DNA of 64,000 nt from Amycolatopsis tolypomycina (GCF_900105945.1 NZ_FNSO01000003.1:806001-870000); one strand, 5' to 3'. Shown: positions 25,279 through 35,116, numbered from the stretch's first letter. The notes: generated from the letters alone by a model not told the origin. Made by a program: numbers and translations.

Positions 25279-27849
25279 CTAGGGGCGGCTGCGGCGCGGG
25301 TCGGTCTTGGGTGGCCGGGTCGGCGGAACCCGCCGCCCGGTCGGCCTGGACCGTGTCTGCGCGGCTGCCGCGGCCGTACTGGTTGTGATGTGACCGGCGT
25401 TGCTCGTGGTGCTGTGTGCGCGACGTCGGGCGCGGAGCACCGCGCGGATTTCCCGGGCCCGGCCGGGGATCGGGGCCGGGAGTGGGGTGGTGGTCATGGT
25501 GAAGGGCTCGGTTTCCTCGCCGTGCACGACCAAGCGGGTGGCGGTGTGGTAGACGCCGAGATGGGACAGGTCATGGTCCGAGAGCCGAGGTGCCGTGTGG
25601 CGGGCGAGCTCGCGGGCGTCCTCGGGGCTGGCGGAGAAGAAGATCTTGCTGCGGGCGTTGGTGGAGATGCCTTCCTTCAGTTCGCGGGACAGCTGCCCGA
25701 GGTGCTGGTGGGCCAAGGTCATCGACAGCCGGAAACCGCGGGCTTCGGCGAGCATGTCTTCGAGCGGATAGGGGAGGTTGAGGAAGTTGTGGCATTCGTC
25801 GACCACCAGGCTCGCGTCGGGACGCAGCCGCTGGGGGACACGGGCGCGGGCGGTGGTGGCCTGCCATGTGCGGGCCACCACGAGGGACCCGACCAGCCGG
25901 GTGGTCTCCTCCCCGAGGGAGCCTTTGGGGATGCGCACCAGGCAGATGCCGCCTTCGTCGAGCACCTGCCCCATGTCCACCGTGGAGTGTCCGCCGGCGA
26001 TGGCTTCCTTCACGAAAGGGCGCAGCAGAAACGCCCGGAGCTTGTTCATCAGCGGCGAGATCACCTGGGAGCGGGAGCTGTCGGTGAGGTCGTCGTACCA
26101 CTCCCAGAACCCGGTCAGCACGGGATCGGTCAGGCCGGCCGTGATGCGGGACCGGAACGCCTCACTGGTCAGCAGCTTCGGCAGATCGGCCAGGGTGGGC
26201 ACGCCTTCCTGGGCCCGCAGCGTCAGGCACGCGGCGCGCATCAGGTCGTCGGTGCGCGGCCCCCAGAACGCCGAATAGACGCGGCGGAAGACGGAGACGA
26301 GGTTGTCTACCTCACGGTCGGTTTCCCCGCCCTCCAAGGGGTTGAGGATGGGTGGGCGGTGCAGGGAGTCGGCGTCGAAGAGCACCACCCGCTCCGCGGC
26401 CGAGCGGGGGAGCCGGTTGAGGACGTCGGTGACCAGATCACCTTTCGGGTCGATCAGCACAACACCCCGGTTACGCTCCGCGTCGTCGAGGATCATGGTG
26501 CCCAGCAGGGTCGACTTGCCGCTGCCGGTGGCGCCGAGCACGTGCAGGTGATGCCGGGCGTCGGCCACCTGCAGCCCGACCGGGCGGGCATGTCCGGTGT
26601 CGGCCTGCCCTAGGGGTTTGACCTGCGGGCCGGGTGTCGCGACCCCGGGTGGCGGGGCGACGGCTTTGGCTCCGGCGCGTTCGACGCCGGGGATCTCCGG
26701 GTCGGTCGGCAGGTGCGCGATCGCCGCGAGCTCGGGCACCGAGAGCAGGTCACCGCGGTCCAGGTGCCGTTGGGCGAGGGCTCGGGTGGGGTGGCGCAGC
26801 CGGGTGCGGGTGTAGTGGTTGTGGTCGGTGTAGGCGGCGAACGCGGCCGCCAGCGCGTGTGCGCGGCCGCGTGCGGTGTCGCGGGCCTGGCGGGCCAGGT
26901 CGGTGCCGGTGTCGGCGGGCAGGTCGGTCGCGACGGCGTAGCGGATGAGGGTCTCGTACTGGGAGCCGCGCTGTTTGCCGACGATGGCCTTGTTCTGCGC
27001 GGAGTATTCCAGCGACAGCTGCGGGTCCTGGCTGATCCGCCGTGCGTCGGCGGTCTGTCCCGAGCGGGTCGCGTGGGCACCGGGGGTGATCAGATCGAGG
27101 ATCCGGCCACCCAGGCGACGGGAGGAGCCGTGGTGGATGCGGCGGGCGGCACGGCGAGCTCGGGCGACGCGGCGGCCGGTGACCGGGCGAGCGAGGACCT
27201 GGACGCAGGCGTACTCGTCGCGGCCGAGCCCCACCGGGGCGCCGAGCAGCCCGCGGATCGGGTCGGCGTCGAAGCCGGTCCGCAGCGGCAGCGCCTCGGG
27301 CCGGGCCAGCCGTAGTTGCCCGCCGACGGTGATCCGCCGGCGCCCGGCCTGCAGGGCGGGGAAGGGTGCGATGGCGGGGTGGGTGCGGGTGTGTGAGCCG
27401 GGCCAGGCCGCCTCGACGGCCCGTTCGACCAAACTGGGCGGGATGACACCAGGGACCCAGAACTGCACGGTGACGCCGTGCTCGCCGAACACGTACTCCA
27501 TCGCCAGATGCGGCTGCCCGGCGAAGAAGCGTCGCCAGGAGGGGCGCAAGAGCCCGACGAGGTTGGACCAGACCGCAGCCCCGCCGGCCGGATCGACCAC
27601 CGGCGGGGCGAGCACGGTGATCCGCCGGGCATCGGCCAGCAGCCCGGCGTGTCGGCGCATCCGCCACCAGCGGCGGAGGGCGACCCAGCAGGCGAGGGCG
27701 AGGGGCACGGCGGGGACCACGACAGGCCCCCAGGTTTGGGCCCAGTCCCGCAGTGCGGCGAGCAGGGCGGTGATGGTGCTGCCGGGGTCGCGCAGGTAGT
27801 CACCCACCCAGCCCGCGGGCACCGCGACTCCGGCGGTGTGCATGGTCAT
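25279..27849 (-). CDS. VirD4/TraG-like type IV coupling ATPase
   Basis: An 856-residue protein with AAGGGAG before the ATG. Two hydrophobic stretches lie in the first 55 residues. Walker A LGATGSGKSTLLG is near residue 440, IDPKGDLVTDVLN follows, and Walker B SLVVDECHNFLNLP plus TLAHQHLGQLS complete the motor. These are hallmarks of coupling proteins or related conjugation ATPases that feed DNA into a type IV channel. It sits directly after the VirB4-like gene in the transfer operon. The C-terminus is a disordered basic tail. Confidence 0.85.
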   Translation of the reverse strand: MTMHTAGVAVPAGWVGDYLRDPGSTITALLAALRDWAQTWGPVVVPAVPLALACWVALRRWWRMRRHAGLLADARRITVLAPPVVDPAGGAAVWSNLVGLLRPSWRRFFAGQPHLAMEYVFGEHGVTVQFWVPGVIPPSLVERAVEAAWPGSHTRTHPAIAPFPALQAGRRRITVGGQLRLARPEALPLRTGFDADPIRGLLGAPVGLGRDEYACVQVLARPVTGRRVARARRAARRIHHGSSRRLGGRILDLITPGAHATRSGQTADARRISQDPQLSLEYSAQNKAIVGKQRGSQYETLIRYAVATDLPADTGTDLARQARDTARGRAHALAAAFAAYTDHNHYTRTRLRHPTRALAQRHLDRGDLLSVPELAAIAHLPTDPEIPGVERAGAKAVAPPPGVATPGPQVKPLGQADTGHARPVGLQVADARHHLHVLGATGSGKSTLLGTMILDDAERNRGVVLIDPKGDLVTDVLNRLPRSAAERVVLFDADSLHRPPILNPLEGGETDREVDNLVSVFRRVYSAFWGPRTDDLMRAACLTLRAQEGVPTLADLPKLLTSEAFRSRITAGLTDPVLTGFWEWYDDLTDSSRSQVISPLMNKLRAFLLRPFVKEAIAGGHSTVDMGQVLDEGGICLVRIPKGSLGEETTRLVGSLVVARTWQATTARARVPQRLRPDASLVVDECHNFLNLPYPLEDMLAEARGFRLSMTLAHQHLGQLSRELKEGISTNARSKIFFSASPEDARELARHTAPRLSDHDLSHLGVYHTATRLVVHGEETEPFTMTTTPLPAPIPGRAREIRAVLRARRRAHSTTSNAGHITTSTAAAAAQTRSRPTGRRVPPTRPPKTDPRRSRP

Positions 27850-27904
27850 GGCGAAACTCCCTTACGGGCAACAGGTTTTCGGGTAGCGGAGCTGTGGCGT
27901 GGTG

Positions 27905-29836
27905 TCAGCCTGGGTCGAGATCGACCTGTCCGACGTCACCGAACCCGGGGGCATCGAGGTCCGCATCCGTGTCCGTTGCGGACGGTTGTGTGGGGTCGAG
28001 GTGCCCGAGGTCGATGTAGGCGTCGGCGAGGCCACCCTCGACGATGTCCGGATCGTCTGCGGCGAACCGGGCGAGCTCGGCCGGGTCGGTCGTGACCAGA
28101 AAGTTCTCCGCGGGCGAGGCGAGCGACTGGAACGCCACCCGCTGCGCGCCCGCCGCGAGCAGGCCTTGGCCGCGGTCGGCGGAGAGCAGGAACTGCCGTT
28201 CCCCGGCGGAGAGGGCGAACGATGCGGAGATCTCGTCGATGGCCTGGGGTGCCTGGCGCATCAGGATCTGGGTGGCGGCGTTGGCGACGATGGCTTTGCC
28301 GAGGTCGCTGCCGAGCACGTCGCCGGCGTCCTGGCTGGCGACGGTCAGGCCGCCCCAGTGTTTGCGCAGCGCCTTGGCCATCCGGAACAGGTAGCGGGCG
28401 CCGTCGGGCAGTTGCATCAGCAGCCACGCCTCGTCGACGACCACCAGCCGGGGCCGCCGGTGGGCGGGGTTGGAGACCCGCTGCCACACCGCATCGAGGA
28501 CGAGCAGCGTCCCGGCCGCGCGGAGTTCGTCGGGCAGGTCGCGCAGCGAGAACACCACCAGGTGCCCGTCCGGGGCGGCGGAGGTGGGGCCGGTGAAGGG
28601 ATCGCTGAAGGCGCCGTCGACGAACGGGTGCAACCGCGCGGCCAGGTCCGCCGCGATCGCGTCGCCTTGGTCGCCGGAGCCAGCGAGGACGTCACGTAGG
28701 TCGGCCAGCAGCGGGGCCGGGCGGGTCCAGGTCCGCGGGTCGGCGGTGATCCCGGCACGGGCGTAGGTGGCGGTGATTGCTGTGTCGAGCACCGTCCGTT
28801 CGGCCGGGCTGATGGCGGTGCCGAACAGGACGGCGAGGACGGTGTGCAGGAACAGGGAGCGCCGGGCCAGGGCGTCCTGGGGGGCGGTGCGCCGTCCGTC
28901 GGGGGTGGTGTGGATGGGCAGGTCGAACGGGTTGAGCCGGACTCCGTTTGCGCCGAGGTGCAGGTAGGTGCCGCCGACCTGGGCGGCGAGGCGGGCGTAT
29001 TCGTCTTCGGGGTCGATGACGAACGCCTGCACTCCGGTGTAGAGGCTGCGCAGGGTCTCGAGTTTGACCAGGTAGCTTTTGCCGGATCCGGAGCGGCCGA
29101 GGACGACGGAGTTGTAGTTGTCGCAGGCGAATCGGTCCCAGTGCACCAGCCCCGACGAGCCGACGTTGTAGCCGTAGAGCACGCCTGAGGGCGCTGTGGT
29201 GGTGGGGTCGGTCGGTGGGAGGTCGGGGGAGGTGAACGGGTAGGACGCGGCGACGGCGGGAGTGTCGAAGGTTCTCCTCAGGCCGAGGGTGTCCAGCCCG
29301 AGCGGCAGGGTGGAGACCCAGCCCTGCAGCGCCCGGTAGGTGGCGGGTTTCGCATCGAGCAGCAGCGACGCGCACAGCGTGCGCAGCGCGGAGACTTCCT
29401 CGGCCAGCGACGCTTCGTCGGGGGCGTGGACGGTGAGGTACAGCCCGAACTGGAAGAGGCGTCCCTCGCCGCGGGCGATGCGCCGGGACAGCTCGGCGGC
29501 GTCCTCGGCGGCGGCGTCGAGGTCGGGGTCGTCGAGCCGGTCGTGGCGGGCGTTGTACCGGCGGGAGGACTCGAGACGGCCGCGCTGGCGGCGTAGCCCG
29601 CTGGCCGCGGTGGCCGGGTCGACCGGCTGGACGTGCACTGACACGTCGAGGCGGGCCGGGTAGGTCAGCAGCGGTGCGAGCCATCCGGGATAGACCTCCT
29701 GGGGATAGCCGGTGATCCCGAAGGAGGCGACGAACTCGTTGCCGACTTCCAGATGCCGGGCCGAGACCGACAGCGAGTCGGGGGTGAACGCGCCCGCCGA
29801 CCCGCGGTGCGGGCGGTGGTGCCTGGTGCGAGCCAT
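27905..29836 (-). CDS. VirB4-like conjugation ATPase
   Basis: A 643-residue protein starting four bases after the upstream stop. Walker A VLGRSGSGKSYLVK lies near residue 250, a family DPEDEYARL segment near 280, Walker B LVVVDEAWLLMQ near 465, and the TVASQDAGDVLGSD motif follows. This order defines VirB4/TraC-type ATPases that assemble and power type IV secretion. The N-terminal part (residues 1-200) is the usual VirB4 domain. The acidic C-terminus has no known role. Confidence 0.87.
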   Translation of the reverse strand: MARTRHHRPHRGSAGAFTPDSLSVSARHLEVGNEFVASFGITGYPQEVYPGWLAPLLTYPARLDVSVHVQPVDPATAASGLRRQRGRLESSRRYNARHDRLDDPDLDAAAEDAAELSRRIARGEGRLFQFGLYLTVHAPDEASLAEEVSALRTLCASLLLDAKPATYRALQGWVSTLPLGLDTLGLRRTFDTPAVAASYPFTSPDLPPTDPTTTAPSGVLYGYNVGSSGLVHWDRFACDNYNSVVLGRSGSGKSYLVKLETLRSLYTGVQAFVIDPEDEYARLAAQVGGTYLHLGANGVRLNPFDLPIHTTPDGRRTAPQDALARRSLFLHTVLAVLFGTAISPAERTVLDTAITATYARAGITADPRTWTRPAPLLADLRDVLAGSGDQGDAIAADLAARLHPFVDGAFSDPFTGPTSAAPDGHLVVFSLRDLPDELRAAGTLLVLDAVWQRVSNPAHRRPRLVVVDEAWLLMQLPDGARYLFRMAKALRKHWGGLTVASQDAGDVLGSDLGKAIVANAATQILMRQAPQAIDEISASFALSAGERQFLLSADRGQGLLAAGAQRVAFQSLASPAENFLVTTDPAELARFAADDPDIVEGGLADAYIDLGHLDPTQPSATDTDADLDAPGFGDVGQVDLDPG

Positions 29837-29840
29837 GGGT

Positions 29841-31109
29841 TTACCTGCTCTCGATCTCGTCGTCGTAGTCGAAGTCGTCCTCGTCGGACAGCCACGGACC
29901 CGATCGCGTCGCCGGCGACGGCATTGGGCGCGAGCGGGCCGTGCGCTCCGGCGCAGCCGGCGCAGCGGACGAGGCATGGCGCTGCGGGTCCCGGCGTGCG
30001 GACTGCGGCACCGGGTCAGTGGTGTCCTGGTCGGGGCCATAGAGGTCGGTAAACGTGGTTGTGCTCGTGACGACGTCGTCGGAGGAGGCCAGCTGCGCGG
30101 AGGGCGGCAGGAACGTGTCCGGGTTGCAGGCCGAGGCGAGCACGCCGGTCGCGGCGCCGGCGTCCAGCGGGGTGAGGACGATCCCGGCGGAGGACAGCAG
30201 GTCGGTGGCTTCGTCGAGGCGGCGCACCAGCCGCTGCTCGGCCGCCTCTCGCACCCGGCCATCCACCAGCTGCTCGTCGCGCTGCCGCCAGCGCAGCATG
30301 CTCGAGGCCCTCGGCGCGGACGAGGGGCGCAGCGGCTCGCGCAGCACGAGCAGCACCTGCCGGCGCAGCAGGTCGGCGTGGGCGGTGAGCTCGGCGAGGT
30401 AGTCGGCGTGATCGAGCGCGGCAGCCTCCAGCGCCGGGTGCGGCAGCCCGGGCGCCCGGGCCCGCAGCTGCGCGATCTGCGGGGCGAGGTCGAGGCGTTC
30501 GGCGCGCACCAGGATCTGCACCGGCGCGGTCAGGCTGTGCAGGTAGCGGGCGAAGGAGGCAACCAGGGCCTCCTGCTCACCCGGCGTCCGCAGGGAGAAG
30601 TTCACCGTGGAGCACGCCGCGATGAGGGCGAGCCCGTCGCCGCTGAGGTCGACGACTCCGGCCCGCGCGCCGGTGTCGGCGACGCCGCTGGCGGGCAGTT
30701 CCAGCGCCACCGGCGACACCGATGCCGCGCCAGCCGAGACCGGGTGCCGTCCGCGGTCCCGGGTTCGGGATACCGGTTGCTGCGCGGTCAGCCAGGCGGG
30801 CGCCGGGCCCACGCCCTCAGGCGCGGCGACGCGATGCCGCGGGGACAGGTGCTGGCGGATCGCGGCGAGCACGAGCCGGTCCAACGGGACCCCATCCCGC
30901 TGCCCGAGGGCCAGCACGGCGACCGCGATCCCGACCGGCACCGCGACGATTAGGAACACCGGCAGCGGCAGCCACGCGCGAGTCAATGAGTACAGGCCAG
31001 ACAGGAGGAGGCCGGCGACGCCGAGGATCCCCAGTTGGCGGGCGGTCAGCGGCCCCAGCACGCGGTCGGGGCGGTTGACGTCGGCGGGCACACGCACAGG
31101 ACGGGACAC
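29841..31109 (-). CDS. PrgI/VirB3-like membrane protein with long C-terminal domain
   Basis: A 422-residue protein; the GTG at 31109 follows GAGGA and lies 10 bases after the upstream stop. The start SRPVRVPADVNRPDRVLGPL and two transmembrane helices at about residues 25-65 match the PrgI family of Gram-positive transfer systems. The following part resembles the SCO6880-type extension, and the end is acidic and disordered. PrgI proteins sit beside VirB4 as the VirB3 counterpart, which agrees with gene order here. Confidence 0.78.
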   Translation of the reverse strand: MSRPVRVPADVNRPDRVLGPLTARQLGILGVAGLLLSGLYSLTRAWLPLPVFLIVAVPVGIAVAVLALGQRDGVPLDRLVLAAIRQHLSPRHRVAAPEGVGPAPAWLTAQQPVSRTRDRGRHPVSAGAASVSPVALELPASGVADTGARAGVVDLSGDGLALIAACSTVNFSLRTPGEQEALVASFARYLHSLTAPVQILVRAERLDLAPQIAQLRARAPGLPHPALEAAALDHADYLAELTAHADLLRRQVLLVLREPLRPSSAPRASSMLRWRQRDEQLVDGRVREAAEQRLVRRLDEATDLLSSAGIVLTPLDAGAATGVLASACNPDTFLPPSAQLASSDDVVTSTTTFTDLYGPDQDTTDPVPQSARRDPQRHASSAAPAAPERTARSRPMPSPATRSGPWLSDEDDFDYDDEIESR

Positions 31110-31119
31110 GACAAGGTCC

Positions 31120-33396
31120 TCATTTCTTCTTCGGGGCAGGGGCGCGGCGGGGCCGTTTCGGCAGATCCAGCGGCAGCGGTAGCTGCACCCCGACCCGCCG
31201 CGGTTGTGCCGCCGGAGGCGGTGTGGCGGTGTGCTCGGGCGGCGGTGCCGGTTTGGGTTGGCGTCGGACACCCAGCGGCAGCGGGTACTGGCCGGAGGCG
31301 AGTGGCCGGTTGCCGGTGTAGGCGTCGCGGGGGCGGCGGCGCGGGGCCCGGGCGGCGCGGTTGATCTGCCCGGACGGGGTGATCAACCCGGGCCCGGTCT
31401 GGCGTACCGGCGGTGGTGCGGCGGTGTCGGCGAGGGTGTGCCGGGGCGGGCGTGCCGCGGCGGGGCGCAGGTGGATCGGCAGCATCCCGGTTTCGGGTGC
31501 GATCAGCGCGTTCGGCAGCGACGCGGGTGGCCGGGCGTTGCGGTTGATCCGCCCGTCGGGGGTGAGCAGCCCGGTCTGGTGCACCGGCGGCGGGGCCGGT
31601 GGCCGGTCGGCGAGGTCGTCGGCCAGCGACCGGCGCCCGACCAGGTCCGGCGCGTGGCGGGTGGTGATCGGCAGTCCGAGCTGATCACGAGGGAGCGCAT
31701 TCGGCAGCGTCCTCGGCGGCAGCGCCCGCGGGTTCGGGGCCACGCGGCGCCGCTCGCCCGACCCGGCGGCGGTGAACAGTGGCAGCTGCCCCGGACCGGG
31801 CCCGCGGTCGGTGAGCGGGTCGGTGGGGGCGAGGTCGCCCAGCCGCGGCGACCGAGGCGCGCCCGGACGTGTCCGGCGGACTCGCATCGGGAGCATGAAC
31901 TGGCCGGTGCGGGTCGAGGGCGGATCCGCCGGCGGCGGGCCACCGGACGGGTCGCCGCGACCGTGCGGCCCGGTGTTGCGTCCTCGACTGCGGCCGCGGA
32001 GGGCGGCGGTGGCGCCGCTGAGCAGCCCCATCGTCTTATAGGCGAGCACGCCGCGCACGATCCGCCCGAGCAGCGAGGGCCGTCCGGAGCGCAGCGGGGC
32101 GAGGAACCAGAACGGGATCTTGATCAGCACGTAGAGCAGCGCGATGCACAGCAGCACGTTCATCAGCGCTGAGGGCGTCGGGCCGAGGACGGTGAACCCG
32201 CCGGGGGCGAAGAAGATCCTCACCGTGACCACCAGCGTCAGCGACTGGCCGACCTGGATCGCCAGCACTCCGCCGTAGCCCTTCCACCACCAGATGGCGA
32301 CGCCTTCGGTGTGCGGGAGGGCGTGGAACATCAGCGCGATCGGCGCGGCGGCGATCAGCAGGACCGTCACGATGACCCGCACGACGAACACCACGAGCAG
32401 CACCAGCAGCAGTGCCACCAGCACCAGGCCGAGCACGCCGAGGAACAGGCCGCCGCCGTGCAGCGACCCCTGCACCATGGTGACCAGGCTGCGGGTCATC
32501 GCGGCCGGATCGACGCCGTCGCCGAGCACCGCCGCCGAGAGCGCGTTGGCGATCTGGATGCCCTTGGTGGCCAGGAACAGCGACAGCGTCCCGGCCAGGA
32601 ACCCGACCACCAGCCGGGGGGCGAGTTCCTTGACGGTGTAGCGGGTCTGCAGGGTCTGGTAGGCCATGATGATCAGCCCGGCCAGCAGCACCAGGACCAC
32701 GTAGGCGGTGAGCAGGATGTGCCACGACCCGGTCCACGCCGCGCCGAGCCCGGGCAGCTGATCCGGCTCCGGGGTGGTGAGCAAGGTCTTGCCCAGCAGG
32801 TCCAGCAGTGGATTCAGCCCGGCCGCCACGACCGCGGCGAACATCGCGCTCGCGGCGACCACCATGCAGCCGGTGAGGTCGGTCAGTCCGCACTCCGCGG
32901 CGTCGCCTCCCGGCCCATTGGGTATAGGCGCCGGGGGTGGGGTGCTGGGGGCGAGGGTCGAGGGCTGGGGAATGCAGTCCGGTCCCGTGCACGGTCCATC
33001 GAGGGAGGGGGCGCAGCCGGGCAGCACCGAGCCGGGGAAGCACGACGGTCCGGGGCCGGGCAGCGTGGTGATCGGCGGCAGCGGCGTCGCCGGGATCGTC
33101 CGGGGCGGGCTCGCGGTGGGCAGGTGGCAGGCCGGTTCCGGTGAGCCGGACGCGCAGCTCGGGTTGGGCGGCAACGGCAGCGGCGGCACCTGCTGTGGCG
33201 CGAGCCGGCCAGACTGCGCCGCCGGTGCCGGTGCCGGCGCGGGTGCGGCGTTGGCCGTGGCGAGCGCGCCGAGGGCCGCCGCCAGCAGCACGCCCAGAAC
33301 GACGAGGATCCGCCGCCGCCGCGGCGGCCGGGCGGTACGGCGGGTGTCCTCGCCCGGAGCGACCATGCGGCGGTTCGGTGAGATAGGAGCGGCCAC
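31120..33396 (-). CDS. VirB6/TrbL-like polytopic channel protein
   Basis: A 758-residue protein. The GTG at 33396, two bases after the pilin stop, is preferred; an ATG ten codons in is possible. A signal-like helix (ILVVLGVLLAAALGAL) precedes a proline- and cysteine-rich exported segment. Six or more transmembrane helices follow in about residues 170-440 (VVAAGLNPLLDLLGKTLL, LVALLLVLLVVFVV, IFFAPGGFTV). The C-terminal 280 residues are basic, proline-rich and repeat TPDGRIN/TPSGQIN motifs. It would form the inner-membrane channel. Confidence 0.8.
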   Translation of the reverse strand: MAAPISPNRRMVAPGEDTRRTARPPRRRRILVVLGVLLAAALGALATANAAPAPAPAPAAQSGRLAPQQVPPLPLPPNPSCASGSPEPACHLPTASPPRTIPATPLPPITTLPGPGPSCFPGSVLPGCAPSLDGPCTGPDCIPQPSTLAPSTPPPAPIPNGPGGDAAECGLTDLTGCMVVAASAMFAAVVAAGLNPLLDLLGKTLLTTPEPDQLPGLGAAWTGSWHILLTAYVVLVLLAGLIIMAYQTLQTRYTVKELAPRLVVGFLAGTLSLFLATKGIQIANALSAAVLGDGVDPAAMTRSLVTMVQGSLHGGGLFLGVLGLVLVALLLVLLVVFVVRVIVTVLLIAAAPIALMFHALPHTEGVAIWWWKGYGGVLAIQVGQSLTLVVTVRIFFAPGGFTVLGPTPSALMNVLLCIALLYVLIKIPFWFLAPLRSGRPSLLGRIVRGVLAYKTMGLLSGATAALRGRSRGRNTGPHGRGDPSGGPPPADPPSTRTGQFMLPMRVRRTRPGAPRSPRLGDLAPTDPLTDRGPGPGQLPLFTAAGSGERRRVAPNPRALPPRTLPNALPRDQLGLPITTRHAPDLVGRRSLADDLADRPPAPPPVHQTGLLTPDGRINRNARPPASLPNALIAPETGMLPIHLRPAAARPPRHTLADTAAPPPVRQTGPGLITPSGQINRAARAPRRRPRDAYTGNRPLASGQYPLPLGVRRQPKPAPPPEHTATPPPAAQPRRVGVQLPLPLDLPKRPRRAPAPKKK

Positions 33397-33398
33397 GG

Positions 33399-33920
33399 CT
33401 ACAGCCCGCCCACGAGGTTCTTGAGGATCTCGACGACCAGCGGCGCCAGCGCCGCCAGGCCGAACCCGATCCCCGCCGCCTTGAGCGCACCTTTGGCCTT
33501 CTCGACTTCGCCGGGGTTGTCGCCGGCCATCAGGTAGCGCAGCCCGCCGATGGTGAGGAACACCAACGCGACCCCGGCGAGGATGCCCATGATCCAGTTG
33601 CGGATGTTGGTCAGAACCTGATCCACGGTCTGAGCGAGCGCGACGTAGGTCACCGTGTCCGCGTGCGCTGCCGACCCGGACAGCAGCAGCGCCGCGGCGG
33701 CCAGGATGAGGCTGAGCAACACCGCCGAGCGGCGCCGCCGCCGGCGCGATGACGACCGACCCGTCGGGCACGTCCTCGGCGTGCGTGGCTGGTGGCGAGG
33801 CGCGGGCGCCGGGGCGGCGGTGGCCGAACTCGGACGCCCGTCTCGACGCGCCGGCGGGCGGATCGCACGAGGGCAGCGGCGGGTGGCGCGGATGCGGCCG
33901 CGACCAGTGATCAGTCCCAT
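33399..33920 (-). CDS. TrbC/VirB2-like pilin
   Basis: A 173-residue protein whose ATG overlaps the upstream stop (TGATG), which fixes the start. After a basic disordered leader, residues 65-87 form a signal peptide ending SGSAAHA. The mature part has two hydrophobic helices (MGILAGVALVFLTIGGLRYL and GIGFGLAALAPLVVEIL) separated by MAGDNPGEVEKAK, the classic layout of pilin-like subunits in Gram-positive type IV systems. It is probably the conjugative channel or pilus subunit. Confidence 0.82.
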   Translation of the reverse strand: MGLITGRGRIRATRRCPRAIRPPARRDGRPSSATAAPAPAPRHQPRTPRTCPTGRSSSRRRRRRSAVLLSLILAAAALLLSGSAAHADTVTYVALAQTVDQVLTNIRNWIMGILAGVALVFLTIGGLRYLMAGDNPGEVEKAKGALKAAGIGFGLAALAPLVVEILKNLVGGL

Positions 33921-34990
33921 CACGCAGCCCCCCGAGCAGAGCCCGGCACGGCCGCGAGACGGTGCGGTCCGGGGAGATCGGGCGTGCATGGGCCGCGGTC
34001 GTCGACTCCGGATTCGGGGGTGTCCACCGACGCCGGGCGACGCAAGTTCTGCGCCGGCCCCGGACTCCGTCGTGTAACGCTGCGTAGCTGGGATGCGGTG
34101 GGTGTGGCCGAGGCGCAGCGCGGGATTTCTGCTCCGGGAGTACCTCGCCGGAACCCCGCGGCGGTCTCTGGGGTCAGGTGTGCGGCGAGGCGGGACTCGG
34201 CGCGCCGACGGGTCTTCCTGGCCGCCTCGTAGGTCTGCCCGCGCGCCTGCGCAGCCTCGGCCAGCGACAGGTCACCGAAGCGGGTCGCGCCGATCAACGT
34301 GGCCTCGCCGGCGGAGATCACGCCCGCATCGGCCGCGGCGAGCAGCAGCGCGAGCTCGGGATGCCCGCTCGGCTGAGGCGGCGGGCACGAGCGGAAGCCA
34401 GACCGGGGAACGGTCAATGCGGCCAGGACCCCTTGCACGTCCTCGTCGCACGGGTCACCGACCGGTGCCGCGGCATGCAGCGCCTCGCGCACCGCGGCAT
34501 ACCCGGACCGGAAGGCGCTCCACCGCAGGCGCACCACGATCATCGGACGATCCAGATCGACGGTCGCGAGTGCCTCGAGGAAGCCGGTCAAGACGGCGGC
34601 GTGGACGTCGTGAACGTCGTCGCGGGTCAGCGCGGCCAGGCTCGCGGCGACCCGCACCAGCCACGGCAGGGCCAGCCCGACACACGCGACCGTCCACTTC
34701 GCGCCATCGGCGCGGGATCGGGTGACGAGCGCGGCCCAGGCGGCATCCCGGGTGGGTTGGGCACGGTCCTGATCCAGCAGCAGCGTGCCGAGCTCATCCA
34801 ACGGCACGGGCCGCGCCGGCAGGCCCGGGATCGGGCGGCAGTCGAGGGCGACCGGATCCGGTCCGGTGACCAGCCACTCGAACGCCATGCGAGCCGTGTC
34901 AAAAACCCCAGGCTCGGTGACATGGACCGCGGAACGGCGCACAAAAAAACCGCTCAAGCCGGGATCGTTCTCCGGCGACGACACAGCCAT
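33920..34990 (-). CDS. sigma-70-like HTH regulator heading the transfer operon
   Basis: A 356-residue protein. The ATG at 34990 has TAGGAG eight bases upstream. Residues 221-272 form a sigma region 4-like HTH (LSLAEAAQARGQTYEAARKT), and residues 125-175 contain a region 2-like arginine/aromatic helix (VVRLRWSAFRSGYAAV). The overall length and order fit a degenerate sigma factor or sigma-like activator. It is the first gene of the conjugation operon, beside an array of 11-base repeats, and may bind them; both points are inference. Confidence 0.6.
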   Translation of the reverse strand: MAVSSPENDPGLSGFFVRRSAVHVTEPGVFDTARMAFEWLVTGPDPVALDCRPIPGLPARPVPLDELGTLLLDQDRAQPTRDAAWAALVTRSRADGAKWTVACVGLALPWLVRVAASLAALTRDDVHDVHAAVLTGFLEALATVDLDRPMIVVRLRWSAFRSGYAAVREALHAAAPVGDPCDEDVQGVLAALTVPRSGFRSCPPPQPSGHPELALLLAAADAGVISAGEATLIGATRFGDLSLAEAAQARGQTYEAARKTRRRAESRLAAHLTPETAAGFRRGTPGAEIPRCASATPTASQLRSVTRRSPGPAQNLRRPASVDTPESGVDDRGPCTPDLPGPHRLAAVPGSARGAA

Positions 34991-35042
34991 GGCTGAATCT
35001 CCTAAGACGTGAAGGCAACGTCGAAAGGAAGCCATTCAGGGC

Positions 35043-35116
35043 GCCTCAAAAGCGCCTCAAAGCCGCCTCAAAGCCGCCTCAAAACCGTGTCAAGAACGCA
35101 TCAAAACCGCCTCAAA
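35043..35116 (+). repeat. seven direct repeats with exact 11-base spacing
   Basis: GCCTCAAA or a one-to-three-base variant begins at 35043, 35054, 35065, 35076, 35087 (GTGTCAAG), 35098 (GCATCAAA) and 35109. The spacing is exactly 11 bases throughout, one helical turn, so all sites face the same side of DNA. This is the form of iterons or a cooperative regulator array. Confidence 0.9.

Noticed and set aside
35043..35116. CRISPR array
   Set aside because: Repeats are 8 bases with 3-base spacers at fixed 11-base pitch and no cas genes; they are regulatory iteron-like sites.
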